Of a DNA stretch of 64,000 bases, positions 11,721 to 25,974 are shown piece by piece. Position 1 is the stretch's first letter, and the number at the start of each line of letters is the position of its first letter. The notes below the pieces were generated by a model. The model saw only the letters and a list, made by a program, of their open reading frames with translations. It made no database searches and was not told the origin of the DNA. The stretch spans positions 85,426,846 to 85,490,845 of the forward strand of contig OY978526.1 of the NCBI GenBank assembly GCA_963854835.1. Reading direction: 5' to 3'. Position numbers and translations under genes: made by a program. This stretch comes from Megamerina dolium (taxonomy: Eukaryota > Arthropoda > Insecta > Diptera > Megamerinidae).

Positions 11721-13260
11721 AATAATAATTATTATTATTATTATAATTATGGGTCGAGAAATACTAAATTAGTAATGTACATCCCTTAATTAAAAGCTTA
11801 CTTTGATAGCATCCCGGCGACCATTAATTTAATATAATATTTCAAAGGGAAAAGTTTTAAGAATATCTAAAGGATTTAATTAAAGGAATATAATAATGGA
11901 AAAATGAAGTACAATTTTTAATGACTGAGCCGAATCTAACTTCGGAGGTCGACGACGTTTGAAGAGCGAATCTAGTGCTCATTGTAGTCATGTTTTTAAT
12001 GATATAAATTATTTGCAAATCGTCCGTGAAATCACTAATGTATGACCAAAATACTAAAGGTAACACTCTAATTTAAGGGTGGATACTTTAAATTTATTGC
12101 ATCAACCCACCTTAATATAAGTAAAGTATGTAGCATACCCAACACATATTAACAAAATATTGTTAGGAAAATAAGTTAGTGAAAATAACTTATAAAACAC
12201 TGAGTAAGCTTAATAGTTGAAATATATTGTATGCTCTCTCTCTCGAAAATCTCGAAAGACATGGTTCCAAATGCGGCTAAAGGAAACCAAAATAAGTGCC
12301 AATAATATACAATATATAGAACAATATTTAGAACAAGTATTTGTGATATCTTATAGTATAGATGATGACTTCAGTGCTAAAACTATGTTGTTGTTCTAAC
12401 AATCTGGCATGAGTAGTGTAATATAGAATCAACAAAATCCAATACAAAATGTAAAATGAAGTAGTTATTTTCCACATCGCTCTATATCGCTCATTCTTGC
12501 TCTCTCTCTCTCTCGCTCGCTCCCTCTCTCTCTTCCTCTCTCCCTGCCTCCCTTCTCTCCTTCTCTGGCTCTCTATTGCTTTCACTCTTATTAAGAATTA
12601 TATTAGAAGAAGCATTTTAAATTAATCTTTGGATCTATACAATATAAATGTTATTATACTGGCGTCAATATTTGCCAAAATTCAATAGATACAACGCGAT
12701 AAAATATATTCATAGAAATTTAATCAAAACAGCAATATAAAAAACTGGTATTGTCAATTGTTTATGCAAAGTAAATAAACAAAATGAGAAATTGTAATTG
12801 TAAATATCATTAATTTAACAAGTTTAACATGATTCTATGATAAATAAATTAGTAATTAAAATTTCACATGAATATCCATAATGTGAATACCCATAATGTG
12901 ATATTGCAGTGAATTGAAGTCTCTCAACTTGCCAATTATAATTGCAAATAGAAATAACTTTTTAAATAACCGTTTTTTATGATACTTTTAGTCATCAATT
13001 TCGTAATAATTTGATCTGATGAACACAAAAATCAGCTGCGCCATTATTTGTTAGATAAATTTTGTAAAATCCCAAAATTTATTTACACATTGTGTAATGT
13101 AAAATTATATATTTTATTTTGACAACAATCTTTTTCTGCTTCTTCTTCTCCTAGATGATGATGACAATTGAATCAGTGAAATTGAAAGCTAACTCCACAT
13201 TGCACATTGCACTTGAACGTCTTCATTAGATTAGCAATCAAATGAATTCAATATAACACC
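11721..13260. other. AT-rich intergenic DNA with a polypyrimidine tract
   Basis: No gene recognised. A CT-rich tract at about 12498-12575 could form an H-DNA-like polypurine/polypyrimidine structure. An arginine-rich frame over it is a repeat artefact. Confidence 0.5.
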
Positions 13261-14051
13261 TGATCAAAAAGTTCCCAGAATAATCACCGTGTGTCGCTTT
13301 CATCATTCCAATTAGGGTTCTGTTGTTTTTTTTTTTTTGTTAGGTTGGTACATCTGTTGTTGATATTCCCCCTCTAAATCTTAGCATCACAGCTTGACAT
13401 TCTAATTTGAGTTCTCTTTTTTTTTTTGTTAAGTTGGTACATCTGTTGTTGATATTCATAGCTTGACATTTGCAAAAGTTACGTAGCCAAGAATACATCT
13501 ATCTCAGTGTTTCCTGCGATTTTTCCATTACTTCCTCTCGGCTGCTGAAACGCGTTCCCCGGTAATGGGTTTTTAACTCGATTGAACAGAAAAAAGTCAC
13601 AGGGAGCCAAATCAGATGAAATCGGTGGCTCTTGAATGGTATTTGTTGCATTTTTCGTCAAAAACGTAGGAATAATGATGGCACTGTGCGACGGTGCGTT
13701 ATCATGATGCCAAATTCACGAGTTTTCTGCCCACAATTCTGATCTCTTTCCGTCGTACTGATAAATTCACGTCTCGTCTCCAGTAATGATCCTTTTGATG
13801 AATGTGGGATCGGATTCAGCCTCGCAAATCATGTCTTTTGCATGAAATTGATTGAAAATTATAAAAAATCGCCAACACACACAGAGATAGATGTACTTCT
13901 GGCTACGTAACTTTTGCAAATGTCAAGCTATAACGCTAAGATTTAGAGAGAATATCAACAACAGATGTACCAACTTAACAAAAAAAAAACCGAACTCAAA
14001 TTGGAACGATGGGAGCGCCACACGATGGTTATTCCGGGAACTTTTTGATCA
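13261..14051 (-). mobile_element. Deleted mariner with long inverted ends
   Basis: Outer ends TGATCAAAAAGTTCCC and its reverse complement at 14036-14051 begin inverted repeats that extend some 140 bp inward, sharing the 'GGTACATCTGTTGTTGATATT' block. The left arm carries that block twice, at about 13345 and 13433. Minus-strand coding pieces are 'FHAKDMICEADSDPTFIKRI', then 'ITGDET', 'WHHDNAPSH' and 'SSDLAPCDFFLF', which are mariner catalytic motifs including D-N-A-P and D-L-A-P-C-D-F. Two TGA codons, one replacing the Trp of the usual ETW motif, and a missing N-terminus show it is dead. Confidence 0.75.
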
Positions 14052-14965
14052 AGATGGTACGTAAGCACAGCTTGAAACTATGAATATATTTGTAGTTCAA
14101 TGAAATATGAAAATATTTATATGTAATTTGATTACATCGTTAATTTACGATCTATGAGTATTGTTGCATATAGTAAACAACACACCAAGAATGAGAAGTG
14201 AAAGCAAATACAAATACTATATCATTGCCTCATTACTAATCGAATGTCTAAAATGATGCTGACTGGAAAGCGTTGAGATATTATATGTATATGAGTGTGT
14301 GCGTGTATGACTGCTTGTGTGTATGCCTGATAATATGGAAATACTACTAACACTGTCCCGTAACATTTTGTATGAGACTAGTTGTGACGACAAATAAAAT
14401 TCCCATATATGCTGTAATCGCATTGGATTTATTCAATTTAGAAATTTTAGTCATTTTTTCCACTGTTATTTAATTTAAACGTATTTTTTTATCTGCAACT
14501 GCTAATGATTCTTCTTAATTTTATTCTTTGTATTGGTATTGTCTGTTAAAACGATTATTATTCTTATTTATTGTTTATTATTTTTTATTTTTTTATATTC
14601 GATTTTTAGATTAATTTATTGCTATTTTTTATTGCAGTTAGCACACGTATACTGATGTCGATGTCAAAGCTCAGCCTGCTATTGACCTTGATATATATTC
14701 GTTCAATGGTCTTTTTTTGAGTTAAGTTCAATTAAACACTCAAATGACGATGACAATTGTTGATCAGTGAATACAATTAAAACAATGAAACACAACGCGC
14801 TAAAATCACCACCGCTTACAAGTTGATCGTAATTATGATGCTCAGAAACACCCGGCTATGATCTTTGTTCATACACTACTGACAGATTTTTGTTCGATTC
14901 GCAATCAGCATGTTTATTTCATTATTGATTCTTGTTCTCAATTTGATTGTTATTTTGTTGTTGTA

Positions 14966-15005
<40 letters not shown>

Positions 15006-15345
15006 CTCGTTATTCTTATGTTAATTCAAGTTTTGAGATTATTTATTTTGCTTTATTTTTTTTTCTTGTTTTGACTTCTTCTTGCCTGCTTGTGCTCTCT
15101 TTATTCGTCACTTTGTGATTTGAGATGAGCACAAACAAAGGTAAGAGCTACTTATTGTCTGGCACTACTGAATGAATATCTCATTCAAATGAGCATTGCT
15201 TAGTTATAGTCGATACATATACATATTGTAAATTCATGTATACTTACAGTGGGGCGAATCAAAACACAGTGGACGAAGAACCTTTACCTTTACACACTTA
15301 CCTCCAGCATAAAACTATGATATTTGAAAATAAAGTCATATTGAA
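14052..15345. other. AT-rich noncoding DNA with a (GTT)n repeat
   Basis: A GTT trinucleotide run of about 39 bp lies at 14966-15004. The poly-Cys frame it creates at 14858-15118 is a microsatellite artefact, not a gene. Nothing else was recognised. Confidence 0.55.
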
Positions 15346-15804
15346 CGAGGGTGGTCCCAGAACTACCCGACCTGACAAATAGATGGCGGCAGTAATTTGA
15401 AAAAAATTACTTTGATGAAAAGTGGCAACCTTATATAACTTATTTTTTAAGTTTCAAGGCGCCACGTTGTTTAGTATTTTTTTTGGAGCCATCGAAAGTT
15501 AACGACCTCAGTGAATTTGTAAACATGGAAAAAAATGATCACCATTATGTAATTCAATACTTTCATTTGAAAGGTCCCAGTCCAACGAATATTGAAGCTG
15601 AACTAGATTCTACTCTGGGGGAGTCTGCTCCTTCGCTCGCCAAGACGAACACCGTAGTGGTCGACCAATTGATGTGGCCACTCACGAAACGGTTAAGAAA
15701 TCCACAAAAGGGTATCTAAAAAGAGATTATGGTTAGAAATAAAGAAAAATTTTCCCAAATTTGTGTTTTCTTTGTAAGGTCGTTTAGTTATGGGACCATA
15801 ACAT
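15346..15804 (+). mobile_element. Internally deleted mariner (CGAGGG-end family)
   Basis: The left end is CGAGGGTGGTCCCAGAACTA. The right end is a degraded match running through 'GGTCGTTTAGTTATGGGACC'. Between them is the transposase N-terminus (vNxEKN...VIQYFHLKG, 'ESAPS') joined directly to the last residues and 3' UTR, so nearly the whole catalytic part is missing. The full-length relative is at 35742-36965. Confidence 0.8.
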
Positions 15805-16389
15805 ATTAAAGTTCCATTATTATCAAATTTTTTATACATTTTTTAATCGATTTGTTACTGTGTTTTCATCTTACTAATTTCATCCGCCCTAATGTACATA
15901 TGTATGTACGTCAGCAAGACATAAATTACAATACGCGTATTAAATTACAATGACAATAGACAACAGTAACAATAACAAAGGCATTAATGAATGGAAAACA
16001 CCGTGGGAGTTAAATAATTGATGGGGAATACACGTGATGGCACACTCACACACATACAAAGCAAGTTTTTTAATTACTATATTAAATTACGAATAACACG
16101 AGAAATGATTCATGATATATTAAGTAAGTTATTGTGGGCGTGGCAGTTCACCACTCATGCCCATTGTCAATCCTATCCATACACTTGGTCCATAGGTCCG
16201 CTTCGTTCAAGCGTTTACAAACATCTGACCGAAATGAATAGATCATGCACTCAGACAGGGTAGAAAAATTATTTTATGACGCTTATTTGATTCACCAAAC
16301 CTCATATGCGGACCAAGATTCACAAAAACATAGAATAATAGATTGTAAATGAAGTATTGGGTGTGTGAATTAATTGTATGACGACAATT

Positions 16390-17215
16390 CTTTATCCAAC
16401 ACACAGTGTAAGTGGTGGATTGTGTGCTTAAAAAACAGTGATTTTAATATTAAAGACAAAGAACCTTCTGGGCAGCCGAAAAAGTTCGAAGACGAGGATT
16501 TAGAAACATTTCTTGACCAAGGCCCATGCCAAACGCAAGAAGAGCTTTGCAGAATCATTAGGAGTACCTTCGTTACCAAGCTTTTAAATAGGCAATGGGG
16601 TTTATCCAAAAGGTTCGAAATTGATTTGAAGCCGAGAGACGTTGAAAGGCGATTTTGCATGTCCGAAATTCAGCTTGAAAGGCACAAAAATAAGGGGAAA
16701 ATGCATCGAATGGCAACGGACGATGAAAACTGGATATATTAAGACAATCCCAATTGTAAAAAATCATATTCCAAGCCTGCCCAACGAGCTGAATCGACGC
16801 CAAAAGCAAATATTCACGGCCCCAAGGTAATGCTCTGTATTTGGTGGGATCAGAAGGGTGTGATCCATTATGAGTTACTAGAATCTGGTCGAACCATTAC
16901 GGGCAGAGCTGTACCAACAACAATTGATGAGCGGTGGAAGAGAGCAATAATTGAGAAACGGCCGGAAATGCGATCACACACGAGTCGGTCATTATCTTGC
17001 TAATAGCAGATGGGAAGTTTTATACCACCCACCTTAAAGCTCAGACCTGCCACTTCATAGTCAGCGGAATTAAAAATTGACTCGATTCGTTTTTGGCCGC
17101 CAAAACAGCGAAGTTCTTTAGCGACGGAATCCATAAATTGCCAGAGAGATGAGAAAATGTCATAGTTTCTGATGCACAATACATTGAATGACATGTTTTT
17201 TACAGAATTCTTAAA
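16390..17215 (+). mobile_element. mariner relic, Mos1-like (mauritiana-type)
   Basis: Plus-strand translation gives 'CKWWIVCLKNSDFNIKDKE', 'GQPKKFEDEDLETFLDQ', 'MATDDENWIY', 'PKANIHGPKVMLCIWWDQKG' and 'VIHYELLESGRTI', in the order found in Mos1-like transposases. One TAA (16740-16742), then frameshifts, break it. A C-terminal 'RDGIHKLPER'-like piece is still visible near 17120. Neither inverted end was found, so both termini are eroded. Confidence 0.75.
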
Positions 17216-17848
<633 letters not shown>

Positions 17849-17966
17849 GATGATTTAATGGATTAGAATAGACAAGATATATTTTATATTGATAACAAAC
17901 AAATATTTATACAATTCATAAGTTTAAAGTTTAAATTTGAATACAATTTAATCACATATACATATA

Positions 17967-19208
17967 AAGTCCAGTAAAAAGAAATCCATTTATTTTGCAT
18001 TAAATTGAAGATTTTATTTAGCATAATTAGAATGATCCGATTTAGGTCAAATATGCACCGCTTTTTCGATAACTTGTTGACATTTTGAAGGTAATTTCAA
18101 AATGCCACTCTCATAGAAATCCTCTTGCCTAACGGCGAAAAACTGGGGCAGTCAATTTTCATAAGCTACACTTGAGGCAAATTTTTCATCAGCAAAATCA
18201 TTCACCATCGACAAGAACAGGTAGTAATTACTTATTGCCAGATCCGAACTATAAGGTGGATTCATAAGAACCTCCCACGCAAGCTCCCGGAGCTGCTGGT
18301 GAGCCTTTATCCATGTGTGTGTGGCCTGGCGTTGTCCTGATGCAACACAATTCCTCTCCTATTGGCCAAAGCTAACCGCTTCTGGGCAATTGATTCCTTT
18401 AGACGGTCTAATTGTTGACAGTACGGGTCCGAATGTAGAGTTTGGCCGTAGGGGACCAGTTCATAGTAGATGATTCTCTGCCAATCCCACCAAACACATA
18501 GCAAAACCTTCCTGACCGTCAATCCTGGCTTGGCCACTGTTTGCGCCGGCTCACTGCGATTCGACCTCAACCGATTTCGCTTGACGTTACCTTAAGTGAC
18601 CCACTTTTCATCACCAGTAACCATCCGCTTCAGAAATGAATCGATTTTATTGCAGCGGTCGGTGGAAATTCGGTCCATGAGGTTTTTTTGCGTTAACTCG
18701 TGTAGCACCCATACATTGAGCTTCTTTTTGTATCCAGCCTTATTTAAATGGTTCCAAACGGTTTTTTGTGCATTGTTTAGTTGCTGGTCAATAGAAACAG
18801 TGCTTACATGACGGTCAGACTCGACGATTTCCATTATTTTATCGATATTTTCGACAATTGGTGGTGCATCTTTGACATCAAAATTACCGGAACGAAATCG
18901 ACGAAACCAAAACTGCACTACATAAACACTATTCACAATTTTCAGCCATCTGGCTTGCGCTTTCGCCTTTATCGAAGAAAAACTATAAAATATGGCGTTT
19001 TTTCTCTTTACTGGTGTCCATCTTTGACGCATGATCAAATAATACCGAGTCAAGCAATCACGAAACTGCCTGAGAAATTTATTTAGTACGAAATCCTATC
19101 TTTCTAATGACATCTAGCGTAATCCGATCTCAATGATACATACAACGTGAGCTACAGATTACTAAAGCGATCTATTGGAAAAATAATGTATTTCTTTTTA
19201 CTACACCT
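17967..19208 (-). mobile_element. Full-length but dead mariner (AGGTGTAGTAAAAAG-end family)
   Basis: Ends AAGTCCAGTAAAAAGAAAT and its mate at 19187-19208 delimit 1,242 bp, a normal mariner length. Minus-strand transposase pieces run from 'TPVKRKNAIFYSFSS' through 'NFDVKDAPP' and 'RMVTGDEKWVT' to 'VRKVLLCVWWDWQ' and 'RRGIVLHQDNARPHT'. The usual Tyr after 'KWVT' is TAA, and frameshifts follow 'NARPHT', so no intact transposase remains. Relatives are at 20880-21955 and the 47-bp stub at 25928-25974. Confidence 0.85.
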
Positions 19209-20879
19209 GATATTGATGCATATATGTACAAGTGATTGCCTGTGTTTACCAAAAAGTGATTACAGAGAGATGAGCTTATTGTTTTTGTTCTTTAGTTTGA
19301 AGCTAGTTTTTATAGATTTTGCATAAATGATGACATTAAGTGCATACTCATAGTTGTAGCTTCTTTCAAATGTGAATAAGCTCATTTTATTTGATTTAGA
19401 CATTTTATATCTTGTATATTTATATTTATATGAATTTATACTACAACTTCTAGCTACTTGTGCACAACGTTTTTTGGCATTGAAAGCAATGAAAGCAATG
19501 ACAAATATTTATCTACGCTGTTGCAAGTTATTTCAAGAAATCATCATAGAAATGGCAAAATGCAACAGTAGCAGGGCAGCTTGAAATTTTCCAAAGCTGG
19601 TGATAATGAGGTGTTGCTGCTGGCATACAAATATATATATACACTATACTATATAAACATGCTATATTTCATTATAACATATATTCGTATTGATATTTGC
19701 TGCTAAACTCTCATCATATAACATGCTCTACTCTGTCTAAGCAATTCAATTAATAATGAATGCATTACATAGTACATAGTACACAGTCACACATACACAT
19801 ACACTTAAATATATATTATTTGCTATTCATACATATAAATACTAACGAGTACTTGGCTTAATTTAAATTTCAATAACTAACTGCTTTTTCGCTGCTCTTC
19901 CAGTCATCCGGTTTTTATTTACTAATGAAGTAAAAGAGTTAAAGCAAAAAAAAAAAACAGAGATGAAGAATTAGACGCGAAAATAGAAAAAGAAATAAAA
20001 CGACATACGCCCCAGCATTTCCTTCAATTCATTTTTTTTGGTGCAGGCTAACTTTTTGCTCTCTTCTTTCTTTGAGTTTGTTGGTTGCTCACTTTTCATG
20101 TTGCATATCCTATCAAAGACAATTAGTATTGGCCGCGAGCTAATTGCTGCTATTGCTTTTGCTGCCGCTTAACATGATGTCGTCTACAGCATTCACACTA
20201 CACATATAAAACTTGAGAAGAAGAAGAAGAAGAAGAAGAAATGAGAGGCAGAAAGGTCACCGGATGTAAAAATGGGCTGCTTTGAGTGCTTTGAGCATTG
20301 AAGCTCTTGGAAGCCTGCACAGTAGCATAGTAATTATGCTGCACAAAGTAATCACTGAGCGGCTCATAAGGGCGTATTATATTCTGCATATAATACCAAA
20401 GACCTCTGTGTCGCCTTCGTCGTCATCGTCGTCATAGTAGTTACATATTTTTTTATAACATAATTAACGAGCTAACAACTAAATAAAACTGAGTTATAAA
20501 TTGTGAAGGTGTGAAGGAATATGCCATCCAAATCGAATAACTCTATTCAAAATGAAGCATTGTATGCATACATAAATTTATTCAAAAGATACTGATGCTG
20601 ATGCTGATGCTGTTATGCTATGCAAATATTACATATGCATGATGATGCATCATAATATGTTACACGCATTCATACATCATTCAGTATGCATAGCTCAAGT
20701 GCTATTATGTCATTATGTAAGAGCTTCATTATGATGATTATGATTATTATGATTATTATTACTATCGTTATTATCGTCATGAAATCGTCTCTGAATGTTT
20801 TTTTTTTTCTTTTTTAGATGTTTGGATGAATGACATCACATCACATATGCATTAGGGTAGTTTGAGTTTTTTTTTTTTC
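19209..20879. other. AT-rich intergenic DNA
   Basis: Contains a (GAA)n run at about 20214-20240 and a (GATGCT)n-like stretch near 20592-20612. No exon or RNA gene recognised. Confidence 0.5.
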
Positions 20880-21955
20880 TGGACACCAGTAAAGAGAAAA
20901 TACGCCATATTTTACAGTTTTTCTTTGATAAAGGCGAAAAGGCAAGACAGACGGCTGAAAGTATGAATAGTGTTTATGGTCCTAATACTGTAACAGGCAA
21001 TCACGTACAATTTCGGTTTCGTGGATTCCATTCCGGTAATTTTAATTTCAAAGATGCACCACGCTCTGAAAAGCCAATATATCGATAATATCGATAAAAT
21101 AATGGAAATCGTCGAGTCTGACCGTCATGCGAGCAATGTTTCTATTGCCCAGGAGCAAAATATTGCACAAAAAACCGTTTGGAACCATTCAAATAAGGCT
21201 GGATACAAAACTGAAACTCAATGTATGGGTGCCACAGGAGTTAACGCAAAAAAAACCTCATGGACCGAACTTCCATCGGCGAATCCCTGTTGAATCACAA
21301 CAAAATCGATCCATTTCTGAAGCGGATGGTTACTGGTGATACAAAGTGGGTCACTTACGACAACGTCAAGCGAAAACGGTAGTGGTTGAATCGCGGTGAG
21401 CCGGAGCAAACGTTGGCCAAGTCAGGATTGACGCTCAGGAAGGTTTTGCTATGTCTTTGATGGGATTGGCAGGGAATCATCTACTATGAGCTGCTCCCAA
21501 GCTACGGCCAAACTCTTAATTCGGATCTGTACTGTCAACAATTGGGCCGTCTGAACGAAGCAATTGCCCAGAAGCGGCCAGCTTTGGTCAATAGGAGAGG
21601 AATTGTGTTCCATCAGGACAACGCCAGGCCACACACATCGATAGTGACTCGGCAGAAGCTCCGAGAGCTTGGTTGGGAAGTTCTTATACATCCACCTTAT
21701 ACTCCGGACGTGGCACCAAGTGATTACTACCTGTTCCTGTCTATGGCGAATGATTTTGCTGATAAAAAATTCGCCTCAGGAGAAGCTTGTGAAAACCAAC
21801 TGTACCAGTTTTTTGCCAATAGTGACAAGGGTTTCTATGAGAGTAGCATAATGAAATTACCTTCAAAATGGCAACAAGTTATCGACAAAAACGGTGCATG
21901 ACCTAAATCGGATAATTCTAGCTATGCTAAATTTATAACAAAAACAATGGATTTC
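20880..21955 (+). mobile_element. 5'-truncated mariner, same family as 17967-19208
   Basis: Begins inside the transposase N-terminus (DTSKEKIRHILQFFFDK). It continues through 'RFRGFHSGNFNFKDAPRS' and 'SDRHASNVSIAQEQNI' to 'MGRLNEAIAQKRPAL', 'RRGIVFHQDNARPHTS', 'DVAPSDYYLF' and the C-terminal 'SKWQQVIDKNGA' at 21901. The catalytic motifs are in place, but reading needs several frame changes. Both inverted ends are lost: the right end stops at 'AATGGATTTCT'. Confidence 0.8.
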
Positions 21956-22080
21956 TCGTTTAAGAAATTGTTGCTTCACAACATTCTAATGAGACGCACT
22001 AATGCAAAAGCAGCCATATTTAAAGTAGCTTCCTCACTAATATGCGCGAAATATTATATATATACGATATATGCATTATA

Positions 22081-23030
22081 CCTAGTCAAGTCGTAAATAT
22101 TGATACAAAAATAAACGCATTCATTACGAATGCAATATTGGGCGCATCCATTTGATCTTGAATGCGATTTGATAGTTGACATTTATGTTTTATTGCCACG
22201 TAAAAAGTTTTTGGTATCAATTGTTTACAATCATGGAATGGGGCGGTATCGAAAATCGTATTGTTGTAGTTGTAGGCCTTCTAAAATGCAACATCACTCG
22301 CAATTTTCTGTATCGTGCTGTGAATTTGTTTGAGAATACTGGTGGAGTACGAGATCGTCAAAGATCCGGCCGTCTGCGCATTGTGAGGACTCCGAAAGCG
22401 ATCAAAGCCGTGAAAGAAGAAATCGACCGAAAACCGCTGCGAAAAAAGAAAATCTTCTCGCGGGAAATGCAAATTTCTCAAAAACCTATGTTTCATGAAG
22501 ATTTGGGACTCAGTGCGTCTAAGCGTCACACTGGACACCTGCTCAAGGCCGCATTGGACGGAAAACGCAAACGAAAATCGAAAGCGTTACGCAGCCGGCA
22601 CGCTCACAGACAAATTTTGATTACTGACGAGAAAATCTTCACCATAAAAGAATCGTTCAATAAACAGAACGATTGTTTTTATGCTCCGTCATCCAGAGAA
22701 ACATCCCAACTTATCCCGAGGATCCAAAGAGGCCTCTGCTCCAGTTCACCAGGCAAAAACGACTCAACTGTGGCTAAAAAACAACTACAACAACAACAAC
22801 AAAACAGTGGACAATTTTCGCATGCGTGAAGTGCGTCTCGTGATCGTTGAGTGACCAGATCGTCTCAAGTCGTGCTGGAAGGCAAATGGAAGTCATTTCG
22901 AATAAGTTGTTCTAAGATTTGTAGCCATTGAATAACCCAATAAAAAGCAACAAAAAGTTGTAAAAAATATTAATTCGTTTTCATTTGTGCGTCGATTTTT
23001 CTGTGTATCAATATTTATGACTTGACTAGG
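22081..23030 (+). mobile_element. Tc1-like element, internally deleted
   Basis: Inverted ends CCTAGTCAAGTC(A/G)TAAATATTGATAC lie at both termini, with TA duplicated at 22079-22080 and 23031-23032. The plus-strand frame 22176-22829 carries a Tc1-type N-terminal half: 'TGGVRDRQRSGRLRIVRTPK', then 'KRHTGHLL' and the catalytic 'ITDEKIFTI', 'NKQNDCFYAPSSRE' and 'RIQRG'. It then runs into a CAACAA tract. The second and third catalytic acidic residues are absent, so the protein is cut short. Confidence 0.8.
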
Positions 23031-23032
23031 TA

Positions 23033-24210
23033 CATGCACAGCAATATATGGATGGCAGCAAATGCGTCCCGCGTATATACATATTTGCATTTTGCTTGCC
23101 ATAGAAGTTTTATACTTACATACTGATATGTTAGGTACGACTCCATCAGCAAAGAAAAGCAAATAAAGTATCATATCAGCTTATCACACGCTTGGTTGCT
23201 GCTGCTACTGCTACTCCTGTTGGTGCTATCTTATCATCGTAAAGAAATGCATACATATTATGAAAATAACGAGCAAAAAGTATATGTATTTATGCATGTA
23301 TGCGTAAGAAGCATAAGTACACACACACACACACACACACTCATTTCATATTAAAGCACAACACAAATGTTGTTTCTTTTTATATTGTTGCCGTTGTCAT
23401 GATTTTCAAAGGAAATTCGATTCGATTTCTCATTATGCATTTCGTTCACTTTTTCGTTCTCACTCTCTTTATCTATCTTTCTATCTCTCTCTCTCTCTTA
23501 ATTAAGCATTCATACGCATAATAATGATGGATGACGATGATGACGTTTTTATTTAGAGCTATAATTAGCCAATATTTAATTTCAGAAAAAATTTAATCGA
23601 ATTTTTTTCCAAATGTGCAGTAGAAATTAATTGAAATTTTACATTTATATTCATATTCATAAATTTTGATAAAAGGGATACCACTTTATAGAAATAATTT
23701 AAAGTACCATTGGTAAAAGCGCTTCTATTTAAAGTTGACTAAATTTCATTTGAAAAAATAATGCTAGAATAATTAACAATTTAAAATACAATAACAGAGA
23801 AATTACTAAAATATATATACTTTAAACAAACTCTCGTTGATTTAAAGCTAAAATAATTTCAAGTGTGACAAATCAAAAACAGACAAATAAACTCGAATAT
23901 ATCAAAGAAAATTGAATTGAAGAAATTCTATGTTTAATTTACAACATAGTAGTCTGTAGTTATAGTCAAAGTTAATATAAATAAATAATATTTTAAGAAA
24001 GGATCAATTAAGTTAAATTTAAAATTGGCTTTCTGACAAATTTTTACATGGGAGATATATCAAAATAGTTCATCTTAAATTTATTGAATTTAATAAATCT
24101 TATGGTCCAATTACCAACGAAGTATCATTGGTGAAGTTAAGTAACGTAAATGTAGAAAAAACAACGATCAGCCAAATCGTTTTTTAACGAGGAGTAAAAG
24201 CATCAAAAGC
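23033..24210. other. AT-rich intergenic DNA
   Basis: Holds a (CA)n run at about 23320-23340. No gene or repeat family recognised. Confidence 0.5.
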
Positions 24211-24218
24211 CTCTGTCA

Positions 24219-25520
24219 GTGCGAGACTTTAACCCACTAAAAAATCTCCTCACAACTGACGGTAAGCTCCTTCCGGAACCACCGCAAAATATTTCGTCGG
24301 GATGCCGTTTGGAGCATTGCTGCTCAATCATCTGTTATGGTCCGTCTAGTTCGTTACCGTCCGCTGTTATGTCGAGCCACTTATATCCTAGTTTTCGCGT
24401 TCACGATCCGTCGCTCTTCGACGCTCAATCCAAAGTGGTGTTATCATAATTTTTTCTGCCACTGCTTGTAGAATTTGTCATTTTTAAGGCGAGTCGCAAA
24501 TATGGGGCACTCTGTTCGCCATCGTGGGACCTTCGCTGAATGCTGCAGCAGTAATATCGGTCCTCTCATTTATGAATCACGGACAGAATAGCAAAGACAT
24601 GTCGAGCGTCTTCGATCTCGTTGGGACAATTTGGACCAAACGGTTCGTCCTCGTATTCAAAGCAGTGGAAGTATTGCTTAAAGCATCCGTATCCACTTAG
24701 CAGCTGTGTCCGGTAGAATTCAACTTCTCCGTGTTTACGGTTGATCCATTTATCAACGTACGGAATCAGGGCATACGTCCATCTCCCCTTCTCCGATTTT
24801 TCCCATCTTTGTTGTCATGCATGAATACTGCGTTGTCTCTCATCTCGTTTCGATACCCCGCATTCGTTGTGTATATGAGCTGTAGTTCGCACGCTAAAAC
24901 ATCTATGGTTGGCATACTAGTGATAATTAGTATCACATCATCAGATACTGTACGAAAAAGGCTAGCCACTCGTAATACACTCTCGCGCGAATGCGAGACA
25001 TATACGTCACCTAGAACGTGGCTTCTATCCAGATCGGAGCTTCATATAGCATAATAGAAGTTATAATCGTTGATAGTAACTTCCCTCTGCTCTAGCACGT
25101 GGTCCGCCTAGATTTGCCATGATACGAGATAATGCTCCATACACTGTTGTTGCTCTGTCATTAACTGCAAAAAGATGATCTTTAAAAGACAGGCATGTGT
25201 CGATAAGTACTCCGAGATACTTAATGTGCTGCTGAGAGATTACATCATGGCCGCAAACGTTAAAGGTGAATATCTCATGCACTTTCTGGGTGCTCACAAG
25301 AACTGCTTCTGTTTGTTTTTTCGGTTACTAGTGTCGGGTCTGCATTAACCAGACACTTCATGATCGTCGTTATTGCTTCATTGCACAACTCTTACATTTT
25401 ATCCGTGGTTTTTGCTACTGCGACCAAGGCAATGACGTCCGTGTATCCCATGAACTTGATACCTGGAGGAAGGCTAATCCTCAGCACTTCGTCATACATG
25501 ACATTCCATAGTGCATAGTG
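24219..25520 (-). mobile_element. 5'-truncated LINE (R1/jockey-like reverse transcriptase)
   Basis: Minus-strand reading from 25520 gives 'LPPGIKFMGYTDVIALVAVA', where the RT catalytic YADD box has become YTDV. Next come 'VSTQKVHEIFTFNVCG' and 'IKYLGVLIDTCLSFKDH' (the IKYLGV motif that follows the RT core), and 'RIMANLGGPR'. Downstream pieces include 'SLFRTVSDDVILIITSMPTI'. Many stops are present. It is a dead 3' part of a non-LTR retrotransposon. Confidence 0.75.
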
Positions 25521-25927
25521 AAATAATTTAGAAAATAACATTGATTTATAAAATTTAAATACAAAATTCTAATTTCAAAATGAACATGGATTAGTGAAAA
25601 TGTTTATTTGTTCAATACACCTCACGATTAATATTAAAAAGGAAATATTAGGGTGAAGCAAGCGAAGTACGTTTTTCGGGAGTAGAGTGTTTTTTCAGAC
25701 CTTAATTTTGAAATAGTGCCCTTTCTATGGTAATAAAATATTTGTCCTATTGGACTGAAACTGATCTCAATTAAAACTCTGTCAATGCACAGAAGAAAAT
25801 CCCACTTATAAATGTATGTCGTATATGTACAAGATTTCGAAAAGACATCTAAAACCTTTAAGTTTGGTAAAATTTCATATTCTGAATACTAAAAATAGGT
25901 TAATTATTATTTTGCAGTAGTTTTATA

Positions 25928-25974
25928 AGGTCTAGTAAAAAGAAATCCATTATAAATTTCTTTTTACTACACCT
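25928..25974. mobile_element. 47-bp mariner stub: two inverted ends back to back
   Basis: AGGTCTAGTAAAAAGAAAT and the inverted TTTCTTTTTACTACACCT are separated by about ten bases and flanked by TA on each side (25926-25927, 25975-25976). The ends match the mariner at 17967-19208. It is an extreme deletion product of that family. Confidence 0.85.

Noticed and set aside
12328..12585. Arg/Glu-rich frame on the minus strand
   Set aside because: It is the reading of a CT/GA simple-sequence tract.
14858..15118. Open frame with a poly-Cys run that might look like a small secreted protein
   Set aside because: The cysteines come from a (GTT)n microsatellite read in one frame; there are no splice-linked exons and no other signal.
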